DNA from: Sulfuritalea sp.
GTDB taxonomy: Bacteria; Pseudomonadota; Gammaproteobacteria; Burkholderiales; Rhodocyclaceae
NCBI GenBank assembly: GCA_016712985.1
Contig: JADJQA010000027.1
Span: 1-53,944, forward strand
DNA length: 53,944 bases
Direction of reading: 5' to 3'
A program made the position numbers and the translations under genes. Shown here piece by piece: positions 32,518 to 41,355 of this stretch (positions are counted from its first letter, which is position 1; the number at the start of each line of letters is the position of its first letter). The notes beneath the pieces are model-generated. The model worked only from the letters and a program-made list of their open reading frames with translations. It did not search any database and was not told the DNA's origin.

Positions 32518-32934
32518 ATGGCTCGATTCAATAAAAAAGCCACCCCAAGGACCTGTTCGTACAAAACGGATTCAAATGAAAAGGCGATATCCATCTTGTG
32601 ACGATGCTTTGCCCCTGTTTACGTGTCTGTGCGCTATCGAACACATCCATGAAGCAAGCCGCCTGTCCCTGATCAGGATTAGCCTGGCGCTTGCTCACCG
32701 AATCGCTCCTTTTCATGGAGTCGGCGACGGGATTTGCGCCCCTTGCTGCAGGCGGCATGGCAATGGTGCGCTGGCGCACAGACAGTTCGTCCGATCTGGC
32801 TCAGGATGAGCAGGCACGATCAGGCGATCGGCAAGGCACAGCAGGCCAGTGCCACTGAACAGGAGCAGGCTGCCCGCCAATTGGCGCAATTCCGTCATGA
32901 CCACCGTAACTGGTTTTTCCAGGAGAGACAGAAA
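32518..32934. other. divergent intergenic region
   Basis: 417 bases between two divergent starts. No coding frame looks real on either strand, and no clear promoter, RNA or hairpin was found. AT content is raised next to the AI-2E start (ATTCAATAAAAAAGCC at 32527-32542), consistent with a promoter region there. AGGAGAGAC just before 32935 is the ribosome site of the next gene. Confidence 0.4.
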
Positions 32935-34017
32935 ATGTACAAGAAAATAGTCTTAGGGCTGTTCGCCATGGCGACTTTTTTCCCCTTGCCGCAGCTTGTC
33001 AGCGAGGCCCATGCCCAGAATTACACAGTGACCGCCGCGCCGCGTATTGATGGCTTCGACGTGCAGGCGGTGCGCACGCCTGCGCCGGGCAATGAACTGG
33101 CCTTTACGCTCTACGGCAGTCCCGGCGGCAGTGCCGCAGTACAGATTGCCGGCGCAACCGGTGGCCTCGTGCTGACGGAAACCGAGGCCGGGATGTACGA
33201 GGGCAGCTACACCATCCGGCAGCGCGACAGGATCACGGCCAACAGCACGGCAACCGCCAATCTTCGCGTCGGCAACTATGTTGCCAGCACGATACTGGAT
33301 GAGCCGCTGATCGGCGTGCCCTCCGGCAGGCGTTCATCCCGGCCTGCGGCAGCGGCGGGAGCGCCGAAAATCGACTACTTCGACGTGGTTCCGCCGCAGC
33401 ACCTTGTGGCGGGAGAAGATCTGACCCTGATTCTGTCAGGCACTCCGGGCGGGAAAGCCAGTGCGAGGATTGCCGGTGTCAAAGGCAAGATCGTGTTCGA
33501 GGAAGTCCGCCCCGGCATCTATGAAGGCAGCCACACCATCAAGCGTCGCGACAACATCAAGGCGAACTCGGTGGTGAACGGACGTTTGCGCGTCGGTGAA
33601 CGGGAAACCACTGCCGTGCTCGGCAAGTCGCTGCTGGACGGCTCTGGCAATCAGTCGCGTGAACGTCGTGCGGCCCGCCAGTGCATCAATTGCGGCGTGG
33701 TCGAGGCCATCAACGTGGTCGAAGTCCAGGGCGAAGGCAGCTATCTCGGCAAGATCGTCGGTGGTCTGGCCGGTGCCCTGCTGGGCAACCAGGTCGGCGG
33801 CGGCACCGGCAAGAAGGTCGCCACGGTGGCCGGGGCCGCGGGTGGCGTCTACGCCGGCAACGAAGTCGAGAAGCGGATGAAAACCACCAAGCACTACGAA
33901 GTCGTGGTGCGCCTAGAGAATGGCGGGACGCAGATCATTACCTACACCGAACAGCCACCCTTCGCGGTCGGTGCCAAGGTCAAGGTCGAGAACAGCACGC
34001 TGACCTTGGTCCAGTAG
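32935..34017 (+). CDS. envelope protein with two internal repeats and a glycine-zipper domain
   Basis: 360 residues. Signal peptide MYKKIVLGLFAMATFFPLPQ to about AHA. Two homologous repeats of about 85 residues follow: IDGFDV..PGNELAFTLYGSPGG..YEGSYTIRQRDRI and IDYFDV..AGEDLTLILSGTPGG..YEGSHTIKRRDNI. The C-terminal third starts ARQCINCGVVEAINVVEVQG and contains a glycine zipper (VGGLAGALLGNQVGGGTGKK, then AGAAGGVYAGNEVEKRM), as in SlyB / 17-kDa surface antigen proteins, ending in a YEVVVRLENGGTQIITY barrel-like strand. No lipobox Cys follows the signal peptide, so it is periplasmic or outer-membrane rather than a lipoprotein. The start is fixed by AGGAGAGA at 32921. Confidence 0.85.
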   Translation: MYKKIVLGLFAMATFFPLPQLVSEAHAQNYTVTAAPRIDGFDVQAVRTPAPGNELAFTLYGSPGGSAAVQIAGATGGLVLTETEAGMYEGSYTIRQRDRITANSTATANLRVGNYVASTILDEPLIGVPSGRRSSRPAAAAGAPKIDYFDVVPPQHLVAGEDLTLILSGTPGGKASARIAGVKGKIVFEEVRPGIYEGSHTIKRRDNIKANSVVNGRLRVGERETTAVLGKSLLDGSGNQSRERRAARQCINCGVVEAINVVEVQGEGSYLGKIVGGLAGALLGNQVGGGTGKKVATVAGAAGGVYAGNEVEKRMKTTKHYEVVVRLENGGTQIITYTEQPPFAVGAKVKVENSTLTLVQ

Positions 34018-34255
34018 TAACGGCAGCCAGCCCCTGGCCAACTGCGGCTGAGATTGAGGAGCGTGTGCTGCCGCCACGATGGCGTCGGCTCGTGCCTATG
34101 CGGGCTACCCGAGTTCGCGATTGACCAGCGCGCATGCGCATTTTCGTGGCGGCCAGCGCGAGGATGATTTCTGCCGGAATGCGCTCGATCAAAATATGGA
34201 AGGCCTCTCATTGCCCTGCGCCGAGATTGCGTGCTGTGCGCTTGATCGAGTTCGC

Positions 34256-34882
34256 TCAGAACTTCGGGAAGCGGATGCGACTGACCATCAGCGAACCGGA
34301 AACCGCGAAAACCAGGACCAGCGGATGCAGCTTGAAGCCGGCGAGCTCGAGCTCACCGAACCAGAGCGATTCGCGCAATGCGCCCTGCGTCGCCGCCACG
34401 AACATCATCGCCACCAGCAGCAGCGAGGTCGGGATCGGAGTGCCTTCGAAGTACTTCACCTTGCTGCCGCCTTCGGACAGCGCTTCGGCCGTGATGTTGT
34501 AGCGTGCCAGGCGCGACACGCCGCAAGCGACAAAATAGACCAGGATGATCCGGTCGTACAGGCCCTGCATGCCGCAACCGTAGGCAATCGCGGCAGGCGC
34601 CACGCCGAAGGAAATCACATCGGCCAGCGAGTCGAGCTCGCGCCCCATGGTCGAAGTCTCCTGTCGCCAGCGTGCGATCCGCCCATCCAGGACATCGAAG
34701 ACAAAAGCCGCGAGCACCATGCCGGAGGCAAAGTAGATATGCATGACCTCGTCCGCCTGCAGGTAGGTCATGACCGAAAACAATGCGCCCATGCCGCAGA
34801 CCGCATTGCCTAGCGTAAACCAGTCGGCAAGGTGGAACTCGCGGATCATGGAGAAGGGCTTGTTCAGTTTGGGTGGCGTCAT
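34256..34882 (-). CDS. pssA: CDP-diacylglycerol-serine O-phosphatidyltransferase
   Basis: 208 residues from ATG 34882 (MTPPKLNKPFSMIREFHLAD). The CDP-alcohol phosphatidyltransferase motif is complete: VLDGRIARWRQETSTMGREL followed by DSLAD, giving D-G-x2-A-R-x8-G-x3-D-x3-D. Five or six membrane segments follow, ending AVSGSLMVSRIRFPKF. It makes phosphatidylserine from CDP-diacylglycerol, the first step to phosphatidylethanolamine. Its length fits the membrane-bound (type II) PssA at the short end. psd is not adjacent. CDP-alcohol transferases with other head groups are the alternative. Confidence 0.85.
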   Translation of the reverse strand: MTPPKLNKPFSMIREFHLADWFTLGNAVCGMGALFSVMTYLQADEVMHIYFASGMVLAAFVFDVLDGRIARWRQETSTMGRELDSLADVISFGVAPAAIAYGCGMQGLYDRIILVYFVACGVSRLARYNITAEALSEGGSKVKYFEGTPIPTSLLLVAMMFVAATQGALRESLWFGELELAGFKLHPLVLVFAVSGSLMVSRIRFPKF

Positions 34883-35239
34883 GGCAGTCAGGATACGCCA
34901 CTCTGTGTCCGTCCGCCTTTCGCGCTGGAGCATCCGCACCAACGCGATGCCTGTCAAATGGCAGCAGCGAGCGGTCTTGCACATCCGATTTGCGTACGAA
35001 TGCCTTTGGGATCTTGCCTTCCAACGATGGCTTTCTGAACAAGACAACGGCGGGTGCTCACGCGGCTGTCAGCTCTGTCGCAGTGTCCTCGTCCGGGTCG
35101 GCACAGGGTTCACTGAACGGCCAATCACTTTGCAGGATGGCATGATTGCGACAGGCTGGGAACCGCTCGCCCTGTTTGATCGGCAAGTCTGACGACATAA
35201 GGCCGCCGGAATGACAAATAGGGCCATTTGTTGTAGAAG
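34883..35239. other. intergenic region, nothing recognised
   Basis: About 357 bases between the pssA start and the BrkB relic, with no supported gene or RNA. A partial copy of a palindromic-repeat end (GGCCGCCGGAATGAC at 35201-35215) is the only feature of note. Confidence 0.35.
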
Positions 35240-35766
35240 TCAGCGCTCGGAATTTTTCGGTGTCCGGTCCTGGCGCTCCGCTGGCAGTTGGCTGCTGCCG
35301 GCGGTCGGCGCTGCGTCCGAAATATTCGACCCTGCAGGTACCGACCACTGCCCGGACTGGTCCGCCTTCGAACCGTGTTCGTTTGCGTAGACCCAGGTGA
35401 ATTCGGCGCCAAGCAAAAAAATCTGCGCTGCGAAATAGACCCACAGCAACAGCACGACCAGCGAACCGGCAGCGCCGAAGCCCGACACGACACTGGCTTT
35501 TCCCAGGTACAGGCCTATAAGGAGTTTGCCGATTTCGAACAAGAGTGCCGTCACTGCCGCGCCGATCCAGACATCCCGCCAGGCGATCCGGGCGCGCGGC
35601 ATGAACTTGTAGATCATCGCGAACAGCACGGTCGAAATGGAGAACGAGAGGCAGAAATCAATCGTCTGGAGAATTGCCTTCCAGCCAGCGAAGAAGTCGT
35701 CCCACCATTTTCCAGGAAGCTCAGCATCGGCCCGCGCCCTTGACCAGGGTCGGAAAGCTGTTGGGG
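35240..35766 (-). pseudogene. 5'-truncated YihY/BrkB-family gene
   Basis: Only the C-terminal half of a BrkB-type protein is present: ELPGKWWDDFFAGWKAILQT, FCLSFSISTVLFAMIYKFMP, RARIAWRDVWIGAAVTALLF and AAGSLVVLLLWVYFAAQIFL then GAEFTWVYANEHG. Full-length members have about 290 residues and start with the membrane half missing here. The frame is open back almost to the corA stop (35768) without a credible start codon, so corA and this relic abut. A GTG at 35629 gives a 129-residue product, which could be translated but would lack half the fold. Probably left by a deletion that joined corA to the 3' half of brkB. Confidence 0.7.
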
Positions 35767-35767
35767 C

Positions 35768-36868
35768 TTACTTCAGCCAGCGTCGCCGCCAGAAGATGAT
35801 GCTGAGCGTGGCTGCCACCGTTGCCATCATGCCAATGGCGACCAGGAAGCCACCCTGCAGATCGAGCAGCGGCATGGTTTTGAAGTTCATGCCGAAGATG
35901 CCTGAGATCAGCGTCGCCGGCATGAATATGACGGCGACCACGGTGAGTGCCCTGACTTCCTGATTGACCCGGTTGCTGACTGCCGACAGGTACATGTCCA
36001 GCATGCCGGCGATGACGTCGCGATTGGCTTCCAGCGATTCGATCGCATGCACCGTGTGGTCATACACGTCGCGCAGGTAGGGGCGGGTTTCCGGACGGAA
36101 GAAGCGCTCGTCGGCGCGGGTCAGGCTGTTGATCACTTCGCGCAGCGGCCAGATCGAGCGGCGCAGGTTCAGGGTCTCGCGCTTCAACTGGTGCACGGTC
36201 TGCAGCGAGCCAGGCCTGGGCCGCTCCAGCATCGTGTCCTCGAGTTCCTCGGTGCGTTCGCCGATGTCCTCCAGGATCGTGAAATAGCGGTCGACGATGG
36301 CATCGAGCAGCGAATAGGCGAGGTAGTCGGCGCCCAGCTTGCGGATCTGGCCGCGATCCTTGCGCAGGCGCTCGCGCACCGGGTCGAAGCGGCCGCTGGG
36401 CCGTTCCTGGAAACTCAGGACGAAATTGGGCCCAAGGATCAGGCTGACCTGGTCGGAGCCGATCTGGTGGCTGTCGCCGTCGACCTCGAAGAAGCGTGCG
36501 ACCATGAACAGGTAGTCGCCGTAGTCGTCGATCTTGGGCCGCTGGTTGGTGTTCAGGATGTCTTCCAGCACCAGCGGATGCAGCTTGAAGCGGCGACCGA
36601 TCTCCGCCATCACTTCGGGTTCGTGCAGGCCATGCACGTTGAGCCAGAGTACCGGCAGGCGCGGTGTGTGGGCCCTGGCTTCGCCGATCGAGGTGAAGCA
36701 GTACTCGACCAGATCGGTGTCGCCGTACTCGATCAGGGTGATCGTCGACTGCTCGGTCTTGCGCTCGCCCAGATGGATCAGGACGCCGGGCTCGAGGCCG
36801 ACCTTGGCTGCCTGCGACGGGCGTTTGGCGGCGCGGGAGCGGACGTGGCTTGCCTTCGAACTCGTCAT
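35768..36868 (-). CDS. corA: magnesium/cobalt transporter CorA
   Basis: 366 residues from ATG 36868 (MTSSKASHVRSRAAKRPSQA); a start 12 codons upstream is less likely. The long cytoplasmic domain has PVLWLNVHGLHEPEVMAEIG and KLHPLVLEDILNTNQRPKID. The two C-terminal helices include the selectivity motif in ISGIFGMNFKTMPLLDLQGG (GMN). MPATL before it is also typical. The basic tail WRRRWLK faces the cytoplasm. Divergent from pntA with 145 bases between starts. Complete. Confidence 0.92.
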   Translation of the reverse strand: MTSSKASHVRSRAAKRPSQAAKVGLEPGVLIHLGERKTEQSTITLIEYGDTDLVEYCFTSIGEARAHTPRLPVLWLNVHGLHEPEVMAEIGRRFKLHPLVLEDILNTNQRPKIDDYGDYLFMVARFFEVDGDSHQIGSDQVSLILGPNFVLSFQERPSGRFDPVRERLRKDRGQIRKLGADYLAYSLLDAIVDRYFTILEDIGERTEELEDTMLERPRPGSLQTVHQLKRETLNLRRSIWPLREVINSLTRADERFFRPETRPYLRDVYDHTVHAIESLEANRDVIAGMLDMYLSAVSNRVNQEVRALTVVAVIFMPATLISGIFGMNFKTMPLLDLQGGFLVAIGMMATVAATLSIIFWRRRWLK

Positions 36869-37013
36869 CTTGGGCGGTTTAATCTTGAACGAAAAGCGTA
36901 TCATAGCGGCCGCGCGGCATCCGCGCCGGCAGGGCGTGTATCAGGTGCGAACGGGACGACAGCAGTCTGCGTTCGTTTATCAAGGCATCGATGGACATGT
37001 GAATTGGAGAATC

Positions 37014-38612
37014 ATGGCGCTGACAATCGGAGTTCCGCGGGAAACGCTGGCGGGCGAAAAACGTGTTGCTACCGTACCCGAGGTAGTGGAGAAGCTCGTC
37101 AAGCTGGGCTTCTCGGTGGCCGTCGAATCCGGCGCCGGCGATGCCGCGAATTGCAGTGACGACGCCTATCGCGCCGCGGGCGCCCGGATCATCGAAGGCG
37201 CAGCAAAGCTGTGGGCGGCGTCCGACATTGTTTTCAAGGTAGGTGTTCCGACGACACAGGAAGTCGGCCTGCTGCGCGAAGGCGGCACCCTGATCGGCTT
37301 CATCTGGCCGGCGCAAAACCCTGAGCTGATGCAGCAGATTGCCGCCAAGAAGGCCACCGTGCTGGCCATCGACTCGCTGCCGCGCACACTCTCGCGCGCC
37401 CAGAAAATGGACGCCCTGACCTCCCAGGCCGGCGTCGCAGGTTACCGCGCCGTGATCGAGGCCGCCAATGCCTTCGGCCGCTTCTTCAATGGCCAGATCA
37501 CCGCTGCGGGCAAGGTACCGCCGGCCAAGGTCTTCATCGCCGGCGCCGGCGTCGCCGGCCTCGCGGCGATCGGCACGGCGGCCAGCCTGGGCGCCATCGT
37601 GCGCGCCAACGACACGCGTGCCGAAGTGGCTGACCAGGTCGTGTCGCTCGGCGGCGAGTTCGTCAAGGTCGATTACGAAGAAGAAGGTTCCGGCGGCGGC
37701 GGCTACGCCAAGGTGATGAGCGAGGGCTTCCAGCAGGCGCAGCGCGAGATGTACGCCAAGCAGGCGCGGGAGGTGGACATCATCATCACCACCGCGTTGA
37801 TCCCCGGCAAGCCGGCGCCGCGGCTGATCACCGCCGAGATGGTGCAGAGCATGAAGCCGGGCAGCGTGATCGTCGACATGGCGGCCGAGCGGGGCGGCAA
37901 CTGCGAGTTGACCGAGCCCGGACAAACGGTGGTGAAGCACGGCGTGACCATCGTCGGCTACACCGACCTGGCCTCGCGCCTGGCCAAGCAGTCGTCGACG
38001 CTGTACGCCACCAACCTGTTCCGGCTCGCCGAGGAATTGTGCAAGACGCAAAGCGTAAAAGACGACGGCACCATCGACGTCAACATGGAAGACGAAGCCA
38101 TTCGCGGCTTGACGGTCATCAAGAACGGCGAAGTCACCTGGCCGCCTCCGGCGCCCAAGCTTGCGGCAGCCCCACCTCCCAAACCTGCCGCGGCATCGGC
38201 GCCGCAGGCGAAAAAGGGCCACGGCCACGGTGCCGCGAGCGAACCCATGGCGGGCAGCAAGCTGGCCATCATGTTTGCCGTCGCCGCCGTGGTGTTCTGG
38301 TTCGTCGGCGCCAACGCCCCGGCCGCGTTCCTCGCACACTTCACGGTGTTCGTGCTGGCCTGCTTCGTCGGCTACATGGTGGTGTGGAACGTGACGCCGG
38401 CCCTGCACACGCCGCTGATGAGCGTGACCAACGCCATTTCCAGCATCATCTGCATCGGCGCCCTGGTGCAGATCGCGCCACCGCTGGCCGGCGGGCTGCC
38501 GCCCGACCCATGGATACGCTGGCTGGCCGTCGGCGGCATCGCACTTACCGCAGTAAACATGTTCGGCGGTTTCGCCGTGACCCAGCGCATGCTGGACATG
38601 TTCCGCAAATAA
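37014..38612 (+). CDS. pntA: NAD(P) transhydrogenase subunit alpha (full length)
   Basis: 532 residues. Residues 1-380 form the NAD(H)-binding domain I: GVPRETLAGEKRVATVPEVV, QAGVAGYRAVIEAANAFGRF, VFIAGAGVAGLAAIGTAASL and DMAAERGGNCELTEPGQTVV. A Pro/Ala/Lys/His-rich linker (APKLAAAPPPKPAAASAPQA, KKGHGHGAASEP) follows, then four membrane segments. With PntB it makes NADPH from NADH using the proton gradient. One-piece PntA, as in E. coli, rather than the PntAA/PntAB split of alphaproteobacteria. ATG 37014 has TTGGAGAATC upstream. pntB follows after 15 bases. Confidence 0.95.
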   Translation: MALTIGVPRETLAGEKRVATVPEVVEKLVKLGFSVAVESGAGDAANCSDDAYRAAGARIIEGAAKLWAASDIVFKVGVPTTQEVGLLREGGTLIGFIWPAQNPELMQQIAAKKATVLAIDSLPRTLSRAQKMDALTSQAGVAGYRAVIEAANAFGRFFNGQITAAGKVPPAKVFIAGAGVAGLAAIGTAASLGAIVRANDTRAEVADQVVSLGGEFVKVDYEEEGSGGGGYAKVMSEGFQQAQREMYAKQAREVDIIITTALIPGKPAPRLITAEMVQSMKPGSVIVDMAAERGGNCELTEPGQTVVKHGVTIVGYTDLASRLAKQSSTLYATNLFRLAEELCKTQSVKDDGTIDVNMEDEAIRGLTVIKNGEVTWPPPAPKLAAAPPPKPAAASAPQAKKGHGHGAASEPMAGSKLAIMFAVAAVVFWFVGANAPAAFLAHFTVFVLACFVGYMVVWNVTPALHTPLMSVTNAISSIICIGALVQIAPPLAGGLPPDPWIRWLAVGGIALTAVNMFGGFAVTQRMLDMFRK

Positions 38613-38627
38613 CCCGGGAGACACGAA

Positions 38628-40052
38628 ATGTCCGCAGTTTTGTCAAGTGAGCTGGCAACCGTCTCCTACATCGGAGCAACCATTCTTTTCATCCTCAGCC
38701 TCGGCGGACTTTCGAATCCCGAGACCTCGCGGCGCGGCAACCTCTACGGCATGATCGGCATGGCGGTCGCCGTGCTGGCCACTGTGTTCGGTCCGCGCGT
38801 CACGGCGGCTGGCATCCCCTGGATCATCGGCTCCATGGTGGTTGGCGGCGCCATCGGCCTGTATGCGGCGAAAGTCGTCAAGATGACGCAGATGCCCGAG
38901 CTGGTGGCGCTGATGCACAGTCTGGTCGGCTTGGCGGCCTGTTTCGTCGGCTTCGCCAGCTATATCGACACCTCTGCTCCGCTCGCCGGGGCGGAAAAGA
39001 CCATCCACGAGCTGGAAATCTATATCGGCATCCTGATCGGTGCGGTGACCTTCTCCGGTTCGCTGATCGCCTTCGGCAAGCTGAACGGCAAGATCGGCGG
39101 CTCGCCCATGTTACTGCCGGGGCGCCACTGGATGAATCTGGTCGGTCTACTGGTGGTGATCTGGTTCGGCCGCGAGTTCATCAATTCGCATTCGATCTCC
39201 GAAGGCATGACGCCGCTGATCGTGATGACCGTGATTGCGCTCCTTTTCGGCATCCACATGGTGATGGCCATCGGCGGCGCCGACATGCCGGTGGTGGTCT
39301 CGATGCTCAACAGCTACTCCGGTTGGGCGGCGGCTGCCACCGGGTTCATGCTCTCCAACGACCTGCTGATCGTGGTCGGCGCGCTGGTCGGGTCAAGCGG
39401 CGCGATTCTGTCCTACATCATGTGCCGGGCGATGAATCGCAGTTTCATCAGCGTCATTGCCGGCGGCTTCGGCACCGGCGGCGGTACGCCGGCGCCCAAG
39501 GGAGACGCGGCGCAACCGGCAGGTGAAGTGGTGCCGGTCAATGCTTCCGAAACCGCCGAATTGCTGCGCGATGCCAAGAACGTGATCATCGTTCCGGGGT
39601 ATGGCATGGCAGTGGCGCAGGCCCAGCATACGGTGTTTGAGATCACCAAACACCTGCGCGAAAAGGGCGTCAACGTCCGCTTCGGCATCCACCCGGTGGC
39701 GGGGCGCATGCCCGGCCACATGAACGTGCTGCTGGCCGAAGCCAAGGTGCCCTACGACATCGTGATGGAAATGGACGAGCTCAACGATGACTTCCCGAGC
39801 ACCGACGTGGCGATGGTGATCGGCGCCAACGACATCGTCAATCCGGGAGCGCAGGACGACCCCAGCAGTCCGATCGCCGGTATGCCGGTGCTCGAAGTGT
39901 GGAAGGCCAAGACCTCGATCGTCATGAAGCGTTCGATGGCCTCGGGCTATGCCGGCGTGGATAATCCGCTCTTCTACAAGGAAAACAACCGCATGCTGTT
40001 CGGCGATGCGAAGAAGATGCTGGACGAAGTGCTGGTGGTGCTGAAGACCTGA
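38628..40052 (+). CDS. pntB: NAD(P) transhydrogenase subunit beta
   Basis: 474 residues. The N-terminal part has about eight membrane helices (ATILFILSLGGLSNPETSRR is the typical opening) and SGWAAAATGFMLSNDLLIVV. The C-terminal NADP(H)-binding domain III contains VIIVPGYGMAVAQAQHTVFE, FGIHPVAGRMPGHMNVLLAE, MVIGANDIVNPGAQDDPSSP and GYAGVDNPLFYKENNRMLFG. All conserved segments are present. Last gene of the pntAB pair; a strong terminator follows at 40101. Confidence 0.96.
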   Translation: MSAVLSSELATVSYIGATILFILSLGGLSNPETSRRGNLYGMIGMAVAVLATVFGPRVTAAGIPWIIGSMVVGGAIGLYAAKVVKMTQMPELVALMHSLVGLAACFVGFASYIDTSAPLAGAEKTIHELEIYIGILIGAVTFSGSLIAFGKLNGKIGGSPMLLPGRHWMNLVGLLVVIWFGREFINSHSISEGMTPLIVMTVIALLFGIHMVMAIGGADMPVVVSMLNSYSGWAAAATGFMLSNDLLIVVGALVGSSGAILSYIMCRAMNRSFISVIAGGFGTGGGTPAPKGDAAQPAGEVVPVNASETAELLRDAKNVIIVPGYGMAVAQAQHTVFEITKHLREKGVNVRFGIHPVAGRMPGHMNVLLAEAKVPYDIVMEMDELNDDFPSTDVAMVIGANDIVNPGAQDDPSSPIAGMPVLEVWKAKTSIVMKRSMASGYAGVDNPLFYKENNRMLFGDAKKMLDEVLVVLKT

Positions 40053-40100
40053 CGGGAGCAGCGCTGCGCGGCGGAACGGCAATTCGTTCCGCGGGACATG

Positions 40101-40129
40101 AACGCCACGGCATGCCGTGGCGTTTTTTT
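40101..40129 (+). terminator. intrinsic terminator after pntB
   Basis: The 24-base perfect palindrome AACGCCACGGCATGCCGTGG(CGTT) is followed by seven T, 48 bases after the pntB stop. Confidence 0.9.
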
Positions 40130-40276
40130 GGTGCGCCTTCGTGCCGGCAAGAGTTTGCGGGCAGCCTGTCGTCGCGATCAACGCACGGCGCGGAATATCG
40201 AATTCCGAAATTCTTCGTTCGCTTCCGGGTTCGGAATCGCTAGAGTTCGTCGCTCCCAACCAACAAGGCTACGATC

Positions 40277-41278
40277 ATGATCCGCTCCTCGCTTCTGGCT
40301 GCCCTGCTCGGTCTGTCGATTGCTGCCAATGCCGCCGACATCAGCCTGCTCAACGTCTCCTATGATCCGACGCGTGAGTTCTACCAGGAATTCAACGCCG
40401 CGTTTGCCAAACACTGGAAGGTCAAGACCGGCGAAAACGTTACCATCAAGCAGTCGCACGGCGGCGCCGGCAAACAGGCGCGCGCGGTGATCGACGGCCT
40501 CGAAGCCGACGTCGTGACTCTGGCCCTGGCCTATGACATCGATGCTATCGCCGAAAAGGCGAGGCTCTTCCCCACCGACTGGCAGAAGCGCCTGCCGCAC
40601 AATTCCTCGCCCTATACCTCGACCATCGTCTTCCTCGTGCGCAAGGGCAATCCCAAGGGCATCAAGGACTGGGACGATCTGGTCAAGCCTGGTATCGGCG
40701 TCATCACACCGAATCCCAAGACCTCGGGCGGAGCGCGCTGGAACTACCTCGCCGCCTGGGCCTATGCGCTGAAGCAGCCGGGCGGCAACGAAGCCTCAGC
40801 CAAGGAATTCGTCAGGAAGATCTTCGCCAACGTGCCGGTACTGGATTCAGGCGCGCGCGGCTCCACCACCACCTTCGTCGAGCGCGGCATCGGCGACGTG
40901 CTGCTGGCCTGGGAAAACGAGGCCTTCCTCGCAGTCAAGGAACTCGGACCGGACAAGGTGGACATCGTCCTTCCTTCGCTCTCGATCCTGGCCGAGCCCC
41001 CTGTGACGCTGGTCGACAAGGTCGCCGACAAGCATGGCACGCGCAAGGTGGCCGAGGCCTATCTGAATTACCTTTACTCCGAAGAAGGCCAGGACATTGC
41101 CGGCAAGCACTACTATCGGCCGATCGACAAGAAGGTGGCGGCCAGGTACGCCAAGATCTTTGCCAACGTCAAGCGGATCACCATCGACGAGGTCTTCGGC
41201 GGCTGGCAGAAGGCGCAGAAGACCCACTTCGACGACGGCGGCAGCTTCGACCAGATATACAAGCCCGCCGCGCGTTGA
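40277..41278 (+). CDS. sbp: periplasmic sulfate-binding protein (first copy)
   Basis: 333 residues. Signal peptide MIRSSLLAALLGLSIAANA. The mature protein starts ADISLLNVSYDPTREFYQEF. Sulfate-binding-family stretches are VKTGENVTIKQSHGGAGKQA, ADVVTLALAYDIDAIAEKA, RKGNPKGIKDWDDLVKPG and TPNPKTSGGARWNYLAAWAY. It delivers sulfate (or thiosulfate) to the CysTWA permease. It is alone on its strand with its own upstream region; the permease genes are 5 kb away next to a second binding protein at 48018. The two share about half of their residues by eye and differ in inserts. It ends before a hairpin shared with the convergent fccB. Confidence 0.92.
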   Translation: MIRSSLLAALLGLSIAANAADISLLNVSYDPTREFYQEFNAAFAKHWKVKTGENVTIKQSHGGAGKQARAVIDGLEADVVTLALAYDIDAIAEKARLFPTDWQKRLPHNSSPYTSTIVFLVRKGNPKGIKDWDDLVKPGIGVITPNPKTSGGARWNYLAAWAYALKQPGGNEASAKEFVRKIFANVPVLDSGARGSTTTFVERGIGDVLLAWENEAFLAVKELGPDKVDIVLPSLSILAEPPVTLVDKVADKHGTRKVAEAYLNYLYSEEGQDIAGKHYYRPIDKKVAARYAKIFANVKRITIDEVFGGWQKAQKTHFDDGGSFDQIYKPAAR

Positions 41279-41290
41279 CCCGTCCGCCGA

Positions 41291-41319
41291 CACGGCCGGC
41301 GCGGTTCTTGCCGGCCGTG
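41291..41319. terminator. bidirectional hairpin between sbp and fccB
   Basis: CACGGCCGGC and its exact reverse complement GCCGGCCGTG around nine bases, 13 bases after sbp and about 37 bases after fccB on the other strand. Only a short T-poor tail follows, so efficiency is uncertain. Confidence 0.6.
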
Positions 41320-41355
41320 CCTTATTGCCAAATCGATTCGCTGGCTACGGAGCCG

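Noticed and set aside
36879..38624. Reverse open frame of 581 codons opposite pntA
   Set aside because: Antisense shadow with low-complexity His/Gly composition; the forward frame is a complete PntA.
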